Source of the DNA: UBA2779 sp965232615
GTDB lineage: Bacteria > Spirochaetota > Spirochaetia > DSM-2461
Reading direction: 5' to 3'
Length of the DNA: 64,000 nucleotides
Assembly: GCA_965232615.1 (NCBI GenBank)
Contig: OZ246985.1
Coordinates: 1 to 64,000, forward strand
The stretch's first letter is position 1, and every line of letters begins with the position of its first letter. Below, piece by piece: positions 8,058 to 17,394 of the stretch. A program made the position numbers and the translations under genes. The notes beneath the pieces were generated by a model. It was not told where the DNA came from. It saw only the letters and a list, made by a program, of their open reading frames with translations, and did no database searches.

Positions 8058-10643
8058 TCAATCCAGAAGACTGGATATCAACTCCTCGGACTCAGCACCG
8101 GGTAATGATTCACTGTCAGACTCACTCGAATCACCGTTAAGATACAGGGGATCAATACCAAGTTCTTTCAGGAGATCCTGAGTGGTTTTCGCGGACGCGT
8201 TCTGATCTTCCAGATTCAGACTGGACGAATCAACTGCGACTTTGATGGCCTGTAACTCTGCTCTTTCCTGTTCAAATGTCATTATCGCGCTGGTTGACCC
8301 TGGTTGAGTTCCCGCAATGAAAAACTCATGCATAATGAACTCCTCAGGTGTATCTTCTGTTGGAAGCATTCCTGTTCGTCTATCAATTCTGACACTAACA
8401 ATACCGGACTCAGGTCTTGGAAAATCAATACGGGGTAATCCTTCATGAATGGCTTTCATATACCTTGCCCATGCTGGCCCTGTTGAAGTGGCACCTGTCT
8501 GGTTCTGACCCAGCGAATTCCCACGTTTATCAAAACCGATCCATATCGCCGTTGTGTAATAGGGACTGTAGCCTATTGTCCAGGCATCGGTCCAATTCTG
8601 TGTTGTACCGGTTTTACCGGCAATAGGCATATTATCGAATCCACCAACACTACTTCTGGCATGGAAGAGAGTCCCATTTCTAACAGTCGACTGAAGTAGA
8701 TTCGTCATCAACCAGGCTGCCTGTGGCGAAAGTACCTGGAGATTCTCATGTTCCTGATCCTGTCGAAGATCGCGTTCCGGATTGATGATAACATTGCCGT
8801 CACGGTCTTCGATGTAGCGAATTGCAAGAGGAGTGACTGCACGCCCACGATTAGCTATGGTAGCATAGGCTCTTGCCAGGCTCACTGGAGTAACACTCAG
8901 AGTGCCAAGTCCCAATGGATAAACTCTGTCAAAAGTCCTTCCAATCTCCTGAGGATCTGTTATGCCCAGCAAGTCAGCGGAACGTTTGATTGCAGAATCA
9001 AATCCAATCGATTCCAGAACCTTCAGTGCCGGGATATTGAGGGACTTTGCAAGAGCATCCCGAAGTCGGACATGTCCATGCCATCGACCAAAATAATTAC
9101 TTGGCTCATAAGGAGTTCCATCAGGACTGATAAAACGCTCAGGAGCATCATATATCAGGGTGGCCGGGGTAAATCTTCCAGAACTCACTGCCGCGGAGTA
9201 GTACAGAGGCTTAAATGCCGAACCCGGCATGACTTTGGCACTCATGGCCCTGTTGAATTGATTTTTACGATTGAACTCACTGCCGCCTATCATAGCCAGA
9301 ATATGTCCACTTTTATTATCCAGTGTAATAAGGGCTGTTTCAACATTGTTCATCTGAGAATGGGTTCTGGCGTTGTTATAGGTTATGTTGACCAGGGATT
9401 TCAAGTTGCTGATTCCGAAGGTCATGGACATGATATCCATAAGCGGGTTCAGCTTGTTTTCCAGGTATTCTTTTGCCTGCCTGTTGGACTGCTTGCTTGC
9501 TACACGGATACCGGGAATATCGAAGGCCAGAGAAAGCATATCAATAATTCCAACCAGATTCCTCCTCGCGTAAGAAGTTTTAGCACTCTTGTCGTTTTTA
9601 TAGATGGTATTCCATTGAAGAAGCCCCTCTGATATCTCTTTCTCAGCGGCTTTTTGAATTTCGAGATCCAATGTGGTATGGATGACATACCCATCTCTAT
9701 ATATATCCTGTTGACCAAAAAGGTACTCCTCAATTTCAGATCTGATGAATTCACTGAAATACGGTGCTTTATCACTGGCTAAACGGTTGAAGTAGGGTGA
9801 ATCAGTAGAGGATCGGGACCAGTCGAAATTCGTCCAATAGGTCTGAAATGATTCATCGGCTTCTTCAGTGGTAATATAACCAGAATCCACCATCTGATTG
9901 AGGATTTCCCGCTGACGGGATCGAGCTGCTTCTGGCTTGATCATTGGAGAATACAGCCCTGAACCAGCAAGTTGTATGACCAGCATAACAGATTCTGCTG
10001 GTGTGTTCTCACTTGCAGAATGACCGAAGAAGAATTGGCTGGCCGCCTCAACTCCGTAAGTATTATGACCAAAATACACGGTATTGAGATACTGTTCGAG
10101 TATCTCCTGCTTTGTAAATCGACGTTCCATCTGGTACGCCCACCAGAGTTCTTTGAGTTTTCTTTTTAAGGAAATCTCAGTTCTGTCTGCATGGCGCGTA
10201 CCGGCCAGCTGCATGGTGATGGTACTGGCTCCCTGGAGAGAGCCTTTCCCGGTCAATAAATATCGGGATGTCTGGTAAACAGCTCGTAGTAAGCCCACAA
10301 CGGAGAAGCCTGTGTGCTTAAAAAACAGGGCATCCTCTCTGGTCAGCAGGGCATATAACTGATTTTCCGGCAAAGATACGAGAGGTGCAATCTCCCTTTT
10401 CTCATCGGAAAAAAACTCAGTAATCAGTTCACCATTGATATCAAGAACACGAGATGGGATGGCTGATCGGGATGCAATCAACTCTTCAATGTGCATGGTG
10501 TTGTTGTTTATGGCCAGCATCAAGCCAAGGGAAGTTCCCAGTACTGCGGCAATTATATAGAGTAATGCAGTAAGAATTAAAAGACAGTTCCGCCTCTTTA
10601 CAGCTTTTTGCATGGTATGAAGATATATATGGATATCCTCCAT
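8058..10643 (-). CDS. Class A penicillin-binding protein (PBP1A-type)
   Basis: About 861 residues: a short cytoplasmic tail, one membrane anchor (LLILTALLYIIAAVLGTSLG), a glycosyltransferase-51 domain with EDALFFKHTGF and GASTITMQLAG, and a transpeptidase domain with the three active-site motifs SxxK (PGSAFKP), SxN (KSLNIPALK) and KTG (IAGKTGTTQ). It polymerises and cross-links peptidoglycan on the outer side of the inner membrane. The C-terminus has an acidic, Ser-rich tail of roughly 60 residues ending SSLLD. The start is uncertain: ATG 10643 (MEDIHIYLH) is chosen, ATG 10613 (MQKAVKRRN) just before the anchor is equally plausible. No strong ribosome-binding site separates them. It is divergent from rlpA, another cell-wall gene. 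Confidence 0.93.
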   Translation of the reverse strand: MEDIHIYLHTMQKAVKRRNCLLILTALLYIIAAVLGTSLGLMLAINNNTMHIEELIASRSAIPSRVLDINGELITEFFSDEKREIAPLVSLPENQLYALLTREDALFFKHTGFSVVGLLRAVYQTSRYLLTGKGSLQGASTITMQLAGTRHADRTEISLKRKLKELWWAYQMERRFTKQEILEQYLNTVYFGHNTYGVEAASQFFFGHSASENTPAESVMLVIQLAGSGLYSPMIKPEAARSRQREILNQMVDSGYITTEEADESFQTYWTNFDWSRSSTDSPYFNRLASDKAPYFSEFIRSEIEEYLFGQQDIYRDGYVIHTTLDLEIQKAAEKEISEGLLQWNTIYKNDKSAKTSYARRNLVGIIDMLSLAFDIPGIRVASKQSNRQAKEYLENKLNPLMDIMSMTFGISNLKSLVNITYNNARTHSQMNNVETALITLDNKSGHILAMIGGSEFNRKNQFNRAMSAKVMPGSAFKPLYYSAAVSSGRFTPATLIYDAPERFISPDGTPYEPSNYFGRWHGHVRLRDALAKSLNIPALKVLESIGFDSAIKRSADLLGITDPQEIGRTFDRVYPLGLGTLSVTPVSLARAYATIANRGRAVTPLAIRYIEDRDGNVIINPERDLRQDQEHENLQVLSPQAAWLMTNLLQSTVRNGTLFHARSSVGGFDNMPIAGKTGTTQNWTDAWTIGYSPYYTTAIWIGFDKRGNSLGQNQTGATSTGPAWARYMKAIHEGLPRIDFPRPESGIVSVRIDRRTGMLPTEDTPEEFIMHEFFIAGTQPGSTSAIMTFEQERAELQAIKVAVDSSSLNLEDQNASAKTTQDLLKELGIDPLYLNGDSSESDSESLPGAESEELISSLLD

Positions 10644-10909
10644 GTCAATACTTCCTACAGCACACAGGTTCTCTGTTCTACATGTTCCAATGTTCATGCT
10701 GAACAGATATACGCAGGTTCGTTTTTGACGACCGATATACAAACGTTTTGCAGACAGGAACTATCCCGGGGATGCCGAAATAGCCCTGGAGATAGATCAA
10801 TGTAACTTTGCAATTAGAATTAAAAGGAAAAAGGCAAACTTGTTTCAAGGTCTGTCACTCACGCTGATCCCGCTTAATGGTCATTTACAAGCCTGCCGAT
10901 ATTCAGTAT

Positions 10910-11512
10910 ATGAAATGTTTTTTATCTCCTCTTTTGATTTCTTTCATGTTGATTTCTGCTCATATTCCGCTCATTGCATCGACATGGGAGGAAACCGGCC
11001 TTGCATCCTGGTACGGAGGTATTTTTCAAGGTCGGCTGACTGCCAGTGGAGAGCCATATGATACCTATGGGTATACCTGTGCCCATAAAACTCTGCCGTT
11101 TGGAACAATCCTTGATGTCAAGAATCTCAAGAATCAGAAAGTCGTCAGGGTGAGGGTTAATGATAGAGGACCCTTTGTTGAGGACAGAATAATCGATTTA
11201 ACGTACAGTGCCGCCAGGGAACTTGACATGATTCGGGATGGAACCGCCAGAGTACTTGTTACGACAACAGAAGCAGGCTTCCCGGTAATCCGGTATAATG
11301 TACAGATCGGAGCCTGGGGAAACCTTGATAATGCCAGACGTCATCGGCAGCATCTGGAAGAAGCCGGTTTGAAACCAAAGGCTGTTCTTAACAGCAAAGG
11401 TATCACTCGTTTGTTGATGGAGAATATAGAAGAAGATGACCTGGAAGTACTTTCAGCTCGATTAAAATCCCTGGGGTATAATAACCTCCTCGTCTCCAGG
11501 GTACGTCAATAA
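10910..11512 (+). CDS. rlpA: RlpA-like septal ring lytic transglycosylase with SPOR-like C-terminus
   Basis: A 200-residue exported protein starting at ATG 10910, which gives a good signal peptide (MKCFLSPLLISFMLISAHIP). The double-psi beta-barrel domain is clear: GLASWYGGIFQGRLTASGE, AHKTLPFGT and VRVNDRGPFVEDRIIDLTYSAA. This includes the conserved Asp of VNDRGP. The C-terminal 75 residues (YNVQIGAWGNLDNARRHRQ) look like a SPOR domain, which binds denuded septal glycan. RlpA proteins cleave glycan strands lacking stem peptides. It lies head to head with the PBP1A gene and overlaps the convergent HAD gene by 7 bp. Confidence 0.85.
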   Translation: MKCFLSPLLISFMLISAHIPLIASTWEETGLASWYGGIFQGRLTASGEPYDTYGYTCAHKTLPFGTILDVKNLKNQKVVRVRVNDRGPFVEDRIIDLTYSAARELDMIRDGTARVLVTTTEAGFPVIRYNVQIGAWGNLDNARRHRQHLEEAGLKPKAVLNSKGITRLLMENIEEDDLEVLSARLKSLGYNNLLVSRVRQ

Positions 11513-12330
11513 ACAAAGAGTTGCAATGCTTCCTGAACAGCTGATGCGAATCCATTCTCCTCAGCTGCCGGTAGAGTCGTATACATGGATCTCAGTTCAT
11601 CTGGAGCACTGGCCACAACATACCCATATCCTGCCCAGGCCAGCATTGATTCATCATTGTGGTCATTGCCCAGAGCCAGCACACGATGTTCGGGGATGTC
11701 ATTCTCCCTGCAATACCGAGCAAGGGCTTGACCCTTGTTGATACCCGCTGGAAATATTTCTATCCAGGTTGACTTGTGATCCAATGGTGACGAACCATGA
11801 AATACCGACCATTTCGAAAGTCGTTCGAGCAGCAGTACAGGAATCCGCTGATTCACCGGCCGTATAACCAATATCTGTGAAGCCTCTCCTTCCATATTGG
11901 GTCTCAACCATTGTCTGTATATTGTCATTCTGGTATCAAAATCCGGGTTCTTTGCTGGAGATCTATGCCGCATATACCGAAAATAATGATTCTCTGGTAT
12001 GGGATTAAGGATGCAGTAATCCTCTTCGAAGGCATCAAGTATGCTACAAATCTCATTCACATCTTCGGCGGAAAGTCTCCCCTTTTCTCTGGGAATGGAA
12101 TCCTTGTGTTCCCAGAGTCCAGCCCCCGAAGAAAACAGAACGGTATCAGCGATGTCCCACAAGCCCTCGACCCGACAGAGAGATTCAAAATTCCGTCCGG
12201 TAATTATCAGGATTGGAATGCCCTGCGACTTGAGTTGTTCGGCAGCTTTACGATTATGTTGACCGATCTGACCATTGACAGCCAGTGTACCATCCAGGTC
12301 TGTGGCAAGAAGAGCTGATGTAGGAGTCAT
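11506..12330 (-). CDS. HAD-superfamily (Cof-type) sugar phosphatase
   Basis: A 274-residue protein starting at ATG 12330 (MTPTSALLATDLDGTLAVNG). Motif I DLDGT carries the nucleophile Asp and the acid/base Asp, LIITGRN is motif II, the Lys motif is near INKGQALARYC, and the acidic motif is LALGNDHNDESMLAWAGYG. The size and the inserted C2-type cap match Cof/YidA-like phosphatases that dephosphorylate sugar phosphates and related metabolites. The exact substrate cannot be read from sequence. It converges on rlpA with a 7-bp overlap. Confidence 0.85.
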   Translation of the reverse strand: MTPTSALLATDLDGTLAVNGQIGQHNRKAAEQLKSQGIPILIITGRNFESLCRVEGLWDIADTVLFSSGAGLWEHKDSIPREKGRLSAEDVNEICSILDAFEEDYCILNPIPENHYFRYMRHRSPAKNPDFDTRMTIYRQWLRPNMEGEASQILVIRPVNQRIPVLLLERLSKWSVFHGSSPLDHKSTWIEIFPAGINKGQALARYCRENDIPEHRVLALGNDHNDESMLAWAGYGYVVASAPDELRSMYTTLPAAEENGFASAVQEALQLFVY

Positions 12331-12654
12331 GTTTGCAGTATAGCAAAATCCCGGGAAAGAATAACTTAGTGTCAGCAAGCTTGTTATAGCCTGGTTTCAT
12401 TGAAATCCAATCAGGTGAACATCCTTGCCAGATGAAGTGATTTAATGTTGAATAACAGCTGTTATTCGGCGAATCACTCTTTGGTACGATAAAAATTCTT
12501 ACCGGGTTGGTGAATAGTAAATGCTGGTTCTATCAGATATTATTTTTTTGACAGGAGAAATCAATCTATCTAACAATCTTGCTGACACAATTTAAGTAAT
12601 AATTAATGGGTGGTTCCGGACTATCATCAAGTACTCACCGGAAATGGAGTCGAA
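12331..12654. other. Intergenic region between the HAD gene and a decayed fabH-like gene
   Basis: No gene is visible. It contains an 18-bp perfect palindrome, GAATAACAGCTGTTATTC at 12450-12467, without a T-tract. A TTGACA at 12548-12553 is followed 17 bp later by TAACAA, a weak promoter candidate for the pseudogene at 12655. An overlap of decayed sequence with the pseudogene's original leader is likely but cannot be shown. Confidence 0.4.
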
Positions 12655-13317
12655 TATGAAAATACTGGGTACCGGGATTTACGTCCCTGGACCACCGTTG
12701 AGCCATGATGATGTCATGCAATGGGACTCTTTGTCATAGCAACTGACACTCCGGAGTTCATCTCCCCATCCACTGCCATGATAATTCAAGGTCGAATTCA
12801 AAAAGGAGGAACCCTTTTTACAGACGGGGCAGGCGCGTGGCTCATTGGCCCAGACGATGAAAACAGCTACCTTACAGCCACACAGATGTATACTGATGGA
12901 ACTCAATGGGACTATGTTGGAGTGTATTCCGGAGGCACTCGCAATCCAGTGACTGTAGAGAGAATTAACGCTGGAGAATATGGTCTCCAACGCCTTCCCG
13001 GCAACCGCAACGTTGAGCTCTGGCCCATGGTAATGGAGTCTTTGATTACCAAAGCCAGGAAGAAACAGAATGAAGCAGATCACTACCTTTTCACTCAGAT
13101 CAACCGTGAAGTCATAGTGAAGGTAATGGAAATCATAGACCAGCCCATGGAGAAAACCACCTGTATCATGGATCGCTATGGTTACACTGGTTCGGCCTGC
13201 ATTCCCATGGCCTTTCATGAGGCGGTAAAAAAGAGACGAATTAACCGGGGCGATGAAGTACTGATTATGGCTTTCGGAGCCGGTCTGGCTGTAAGCTCTG
13301 CTCTATTCATTTATTGA
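12655..13317 (+). pseudogene. KAS III / 3-oxoacyl-ACP synthase III-like pseudogene with internal deletion and frameshift
   Basis: The N-terminus MKILGTGIYVPGPPLSHDD at 12655 is a classic KAS III start, but that frame stops at about 12739. The next frame gives GLFVIATDTPEFISPSTAM, the segment before the catalytic Cys, then jumps to GGTLFTDGAGAWLIG, which normally lies far downstream. The Cys-containing active-site region is missing. The rest (MDRYGYTGSACIPMAFHEA and VLIMAFGAGLAVSSALF) is a good KAS III C-terminus. Such enzymes condense acyl-CoA with malonyl-ACP or related donors. Both ends survive while the centre is lost, a pattern repeated elsewhere in the window. It cannot be catalytically active. 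Confidence 0.8.
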
Positions 13318-13374
13318 ATTTGCTGGAGAATCTGTAGCTTGATTCATGATGGTATATCAAGTATAATTTGTATA

Positions 13375-13947
13375 ATGAGGACGAAATATTTCTATTGTGC
13401 TTTTTTGCTTCTGGTTCCTGCGTATTGCTTCGGGAATGTTGGCATCCCGGTTATAGCAATAACATATCCAGGTTTTGCAGTACTTCTGCTGCCAATAATA
13501 ATCACAGAATATTTTATAATCAAATCCATTATTAATACTGAGAAAAAAACAATAATTGTCAGTACAGTCGTTTCCAATTCGGTTTCAACTCTCATCGGCG
13601 TACCACTGGCCTGGGCTGTTTTATTGATACTGGAGATAGTGACAACTTCCACTTCTGCCATTCAATCAGAAGGACTGATGTATTTCGTCGGGTCTATTGC
13701 TCTTCAGTCTGCCTGGATGCAATCCCTGAATGATAACTACTGGATGCTTCCTGCATCTGTAATTATTAACCTGATCCCCGCTTATTTTCTCTCAAAGTAT
13801 TCCGAATACATTATTACGAAGAAAATGATAAAAACAGTAGAAAAAGATCAGATTAAGAAAGCAGTTTTCAAAGCAAACAATATTACCTATGTCAGCCTGT
13901 TTGCTATCGCTGTCGGATACCTGATATTAACACTGGTTCTAACTTGA
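13375..13947 (+). CDS. Multi-pass membrane protein of unknown function
   Basis: About 190 residues from ATG 13375 (MRTKYFYCAF), with roughly four to five hydrophobic segments: residues 1-20, 25-45, 70-90 (LAWAVLLILEIV), about 100-145 and a C-terminal LFAIAVGYLILTLVLT. An upstream start at 13339 is open, but the chosen one gives a cleaner first segment. The stop overlaps the TTG start of galK, so the two are probably co-transcribed. I recognise no family; a link to sugar uptake would be a guess. Confidence 0.55.
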   Translation: MRTKYFYCAFLLLVPAYCFGNVGIPVIAITYPGFAVLLLPIIITEYFIIKSIINTEKKTIIVSTVVSNSVSTLIGVPLAWAVLLILEIVTTSTSAIQSEGLMYFVGSIALQSAWMQSLNDNYWMLPASVIINLIPAYFLSKYSEYIITKKMIKTVEKDQIKKAVFKANNITYVSLFAIAVGYLILTLVLT

Positions 13948-15227
13948 ATATCCTGAATCCCGCCCAGGACATTGAAAATGGTCATTACAATAAGATCTTT
14001 TCGACCTTATATCCCGGTGAGGATCTATCCTTTCATCGTGAACGCTGGCTCTCTTTGATTGAGATTCATCGTCACCATACCGGACAACATTCCCCGAGAT
14101 TTTTTTCAGCCCCTGGAAGGACTGAGCTTGCCGGTAATCACACCGACCACAACCGGGGACGAGTTCTTGCTGCCAGCATTCAATTGGATACCATAGCTGC
14201 AATTACTGAAACCAATGATGGCATAGTCAGTATTCTCTCAGAAGGATATCCGCCCGTCCATGTTGATTTGAACTGTCTCGATAAAGTTAAAACCGAAAGT
14301 GGAAAAACCGATTCCCTCATACGAGGCATTGCCGCTTCCATTGTTAAGAGGGGTGGGAAAGTCGGCGGTTTCACAGCTTCTACGACCTCGCGTGTTCTCA
14401 AAGGTTCAGGATTGAGCTCATCAGCCGCCCTTGAGGTACTGGCTGGCTCCATATACAACGAGGTCTACAATAAAGGACGGTTCAGTCCTGTGGAACTGGC
14501 CATCATGGGACAGGAAGCTGAAAACAACTATTTCGACAAGCCCAGTGGTCTGATGGATCAAATTGCCTGTGCTGTTGGAGGTGTTGTCAGCATTGATTTC
14601 GTTGATGCGCTTCATCCTTTGGTGGAACCCTTAAATCCCTGTTTCACCGAAACAGGATACACCCTGGCTATAGTGGATTCAAAAGCTGACCACGCCAACC
14701 TTACACCGGATTACACCGCTGTTCCCAGGGAAATGCAGGCTGTAGCAGCAGAACTCAATGCAGAGGTTCTTCGTGATACTGCCGAAGAAGAATTCTATAA
14801 AGCCATACCCCGCCTGCGAGAGAAGACAGGAGACAGGGCAATCCTCCGGGCACTCCATTTCTATACTGAGAATAAAAGAGTCGATGCCATGGCAGATTCT
14901 TTGAAACAGAGAGATATTGACTCCTACCTTGCAGGTGTTCGTCGTTCTGGAGACTCATCCTTTCGATTCCTGCAAAACATTTATTCATCACGAAATCCTG
15001 AAAACCAGGCTCTCACTCTTGCCCTGGCCCTGACAGATCTATTTCTGGATGGTCAGGGTGCATCCAGGGTTCATGGCGGCGGCTTCGCGGGAACAATACA
15101 GGCCTTCATACCGACACCTCGATTCAACGATTATGTGCAATACATGGAAAACCACTTTGGAACGGGTTGTGTGCTGAACCTTGAAGTTCGGACTTCTCCA
15201 GCAGGAGAGATCAAGGCTGATTCATGA
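13944..15227 (+). CDS. galK: Galactokinase
   Basis: Phosphorylates galactose at C1 with ATP, the first step of the Leloir pathway. The GHMP-kinase motifs are all present: the galactokinase signature GRTELAGNHTDHNRG, motif 2 GSGLSSSAALEV and motif 3 HGGGFAGTIQAF. The protein is 427 residues, slightly longer than the usual 380-400. The frame has no ATG near the start; TTG at 13944 is the best choice and overlaps the stop of the upstream membrane gene (TTGA). galT and galE are not in the window. Confidence 0.93.
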   Translation: MNILNPAQDIENGHYNKIFSTLYPGEDLSFHRERWLSLIEIHRHHTGQHSPRFFSAPGRTELAGNHTDHNRGRVLAASIQLDTIAAITETNDGIVSILSEGYPPVHVDLNCLDKVKTESGKTDSLIRGIAASIVKRGGKVGGFTASTTSRVLKGSGLSSSAALEVLAGSIYNEVYNKGRFSPVELAIMGQEAENNYFDKPSGLMDQIACAVGGVVSIDFVDALHPLVEPLNPCFTETGYTLAIVDSKADHANLTPDYTAVPREMQAVAAELNAEVLRDTAEEEFYKAIPRLREKTGDRAILRALHFYTENKRVDAMADSLKQRDIDSYLAGVRRSGDSSFRFLQNIYSSRNPENQALTLALALTDLFLDGQGASRVHGGGFAGTIQAFIPTPRFNDYVQYMENHFGTGCVLNLEVRTSPAGEIKADS

Positions 15228-15286
15228 TACTACTACAGGAGTATTATGAAGTGTCCGAAAGCTTGTTGATAAGAAATCGGAACGAT

Positions 15287-15520
15287 TCATACAAAAATAA
15301 TATCATAGGTTTGACTGTTTCTTGTGAAATCTGCTTCAGTATAATCAATCACCATATCGGCTCCTATAGATTTCACTAATTCCAGATTAGCCGTACTGCA
15401 TACACCGGTAACTTCCGCCCCGAAATATCTGGCAACCTGTATTGAAGCCGTACCGACTGATCCGGAAGCACCATTAACAAGAACTTTTTGTTCACTCTGA
15501 ATACTGGCCTTATTTCGAAG
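15287..15520 (-). pseudogene. Fragment of a zinc-type alcohol dehydrogenase / quinone oxidoreductase
   Basis: The minus strand encodes about 77 residues with VLVNGASGSVGTASIQVARY, AEVTGVCSTANLELVKS and GADMVIDYTEADF. This is the Rossmann NADPH-binding segment of MDR-family quinone oxidoreductases. The N-terminal catalytic part and the rest of the C-terminus are absent. It ends in a stop at 15287 and is flanked by an IS remnant at 15734, which may have caused the truncation. Confidence 0.8.
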
Positions 15521-15733
15521 AATTAAACAAATTCTCCTGTGAAGTTATAGAATCCAATGTTCGTTTTACCAGGAGCCTGAATTTTAACCTGAAGTTTTAA
15601 GGGAATTTCGGGCTAAATACTTATATAGAAAAAAGCTGAAAAAGGTTTGCCTCCAAAACGTCCCCATGTAATATGACAACTTTTTTATATTATTGTATTG
15701 ATAATTATGTAGATATAATTCATAATATACCCA

Positions 15734-16776
15734 TGTATATTCAATTAGTACCAAACAGAAATTCGCCTCCCTGCATTCTGCTGCGGGAAGACCACCGAGA
15801 GAATGGCCGCGTTATCAAAAAGACTCTGGCCAATTTAACCAAACTGCCAGGTCATGCCGTTGAAGGCCTTCGACGGTTGCTTAAAGAAGGACCAGAAGCC
15901 CTATCTGGAAATGATTTCAAAATCACTCGAACTCTACCGCATGGTCATGCCGTTGCCATCCTCAAGGTTATGAAAGATCTTGATATTCCTCGGTTAATTT
16001 CCTCCCGCCGAACTCCCGAACGTAATTTGATTATCGCCCTTATTGCCCAACGTATTCTTCATCCACAATCGAAACTGGCCACTTTTTAAGAGGGGCAAGC
16101 TACAAATTGAAGTGGGTCTTCTTTGTGACTCAGAAGGACGTCCTGTGGGGGTTGAAGTCTTTGAAGGCAACACAGCCGATCCGATGACGGTTTCCAGCCA
16201 GATTGAAAAACTCCGAAATCGCTTCGGTCTTGAACGGATCACTGTGGTCGGTGACCGAGGAATGCTAACTGAAGCGAGCATTGACAGGGAAATACAGGAA
16301 GAACTCTCTGACGAAAAGGTTGTATTTGCGTACAAACGGCTCTCCAGCGTTGAACAGGCATTTCGCTACATAAAGTTGGTGGACTTGAAGCTACGGCCCG
16401 TTTATCACCGCCTGGAGGACAGGGTTCGGGCGCATGTATTGGTTTGTATGCTTGCCTACTATGTTGAATGGGAAATGCGGAAACGGATGGCTCCCATTCT
16501 CTTTGAAGATGAAGCTTCTGCCATTGAAAGGGAGAAGAAAAAGAAATCCATCGTTTCTCCTGCGGAAAATCTGGTAAAGCCCTGGCGAAAGCATCAACAA
16601 AACAAACAGACGATGGAGAACTCGTCCATAGTTTCCGAACGGCGTTAAATTGTCTTGCGACTATTTGCCAAAATACAATTGAATTCGATTGTAAAGAATC
16701 CGCATCCTTCACGCGGATTACAGAACCAGTAAACCATCAAAGAGTAATCCTGAATCTTTTGGGGGTCAGTATGTAG
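15734..16776 (+). pseudogene. IS1634-family transposase remnant
   Basis: The N-terminus MYIQLVPNRNSPPCILLRE followed by KKTLANLTKLPGHAVEGLR is the typical start of IS1634-group (IS4-like) transposases. The frame breaks at about 16087 after HPQSKLATF. It resumes with LQIEVGLLCDSEGRPVGVEV and ITVVGDRGMLTEASI, the region of the second catalytic Asp. It then jumps to VFAYKRLSSVEQAFRYIKLV, the Glu-containing C-terminal region, and shifts frame again near 16600, continuing DGELVHSFRTALNCLATIC to a stop at 16774. There are at least two frameshifts and two internal deletions, so it is inactive. Terminal inverted repeats could not be identified. Confidence 0.85.
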
Positions 16777-16861
16777 TCGCCAGGTCCCCAGTATCGTAAC
16801 ATTGGGAAACTGGCTAAATGATTTCCCTATATGGAAATATGGTGGTCTTGCGATAAAAACT

Positions 16862-17320
16862 TTAGTCTAACCAATTTTTCGGATTATTGATGATATATTC
16901 CCGTATTTTCTGTAATTTCGTTTCATTGCGGATGATGTGTTCATAATAATTGCGTTGCCATAATTTCGTGCCGGGGGTTTTGCGCAATTCATTGATTCGT
17001 TTGGTTGCCGCCGATTTGAAACCGGCCATCAATGAACCAATGGATTTTGGGCGCGGTCCCGGCGTTGTAGGGGCGACCGGCCGGTCGCCCCTACAACGGA
17101 TCATCACAATGGCATGAACATGATTGGGCATGACCACCCATTCATCCAATTGAATTTCATTCCGAATTTCACCGGATTTCATCCATTCATCTCGAACGAT
17201 TTCGCCATATTCATTCAATACCATCCGTCCGTCCAAAATTTCACCGAACATGCATTGCCGGTTCTGCGTACAGATGGTCACGAAATACGCCCCGGCCTGT
17301 GAATAATCGTACCCCTGCAA
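16862..17320 (-). CDS. REP-associated tyrosine transposase (RAYT, IS200-like)
   Basis: The Y1 transposase fold is clear: QAGAYFVTICTQNRQCMFGE, the HUH metal motif in MPNHVHAIVMI, and the nucleophile Tyr in NYYEHIIRNE. RAYTs are single-copy, domesticated IS200-type enzymes that process REP palindromes. A TTG at 17320 is used as start, but the family's N-terminal RRSIRLQGYDYSQ extends upstream in the same frame, so the true start may lie near the end of the methylase gene. The coding region contains a 36-bp perfect palindrome that adds residues between the HUH and Tyr motifs, and a second REP-like hairpin lies just upstream. Confidence 0.85.
   Translation of the reverse strand: MQGYDYSQAGAYFVTICTQNRQCMFGEILDGRMVLNEYGEIVRDEWMKSGEIRNEIQLDEWVVMPNHVHAIVMIRCRGDRPVAPTTPGPRPKSIGSLMAGFKSAATKRINELRKTPGTKLWQRNYYEHIIRNETKLQKIREYIINNPKNWLD
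17063..17098. repeat. 36-bp perfect REP-like palindrome inside the RAYT gene
   Basis: CGTTGTAGGGGCGACCGG is followed directly by its exact reverse complement, with no spacer. The core GTAGGGGCGACC-GGTCGCCCCTAC is a REP-type palindrome. It encodes the GDRPVAPTT insertion in the transposase, so a REP unit has apparently inserted in frame into the enzyme that moves such units. Confidence 0.9.
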
Positions 17321-17344
17321 TCGAATCGACCGGCGGTTTCGTTG

Positions 17345-17364
17345 GGGCGAATGGTTATTCGCCC
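17345..17364. repeat. REP-like hairpin between the RAYT and methylase genes
   Basis: GGGCGAAT, loop GGTT, ATTCGCCC: an 8-bp perfect stem with the same GGGCGA/TCGCCC core as the palindrome within the RAYT gene. It sits immediately upstream of the RAYT start, the usual position for a REP recognised by its RAYT. Confidence 0.8.
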
Positions 17365-17394
17365 GGTCGCGATTGTGTTTTATGGCGGTATGTC

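Noticed and set aside
8748..9632. A 294-codon plus-strand frame opposite the penicillin-binding protein
   Set aside because: It covers the transpeptidase domain on the other strand, has unusual composition and no recognisable motif.
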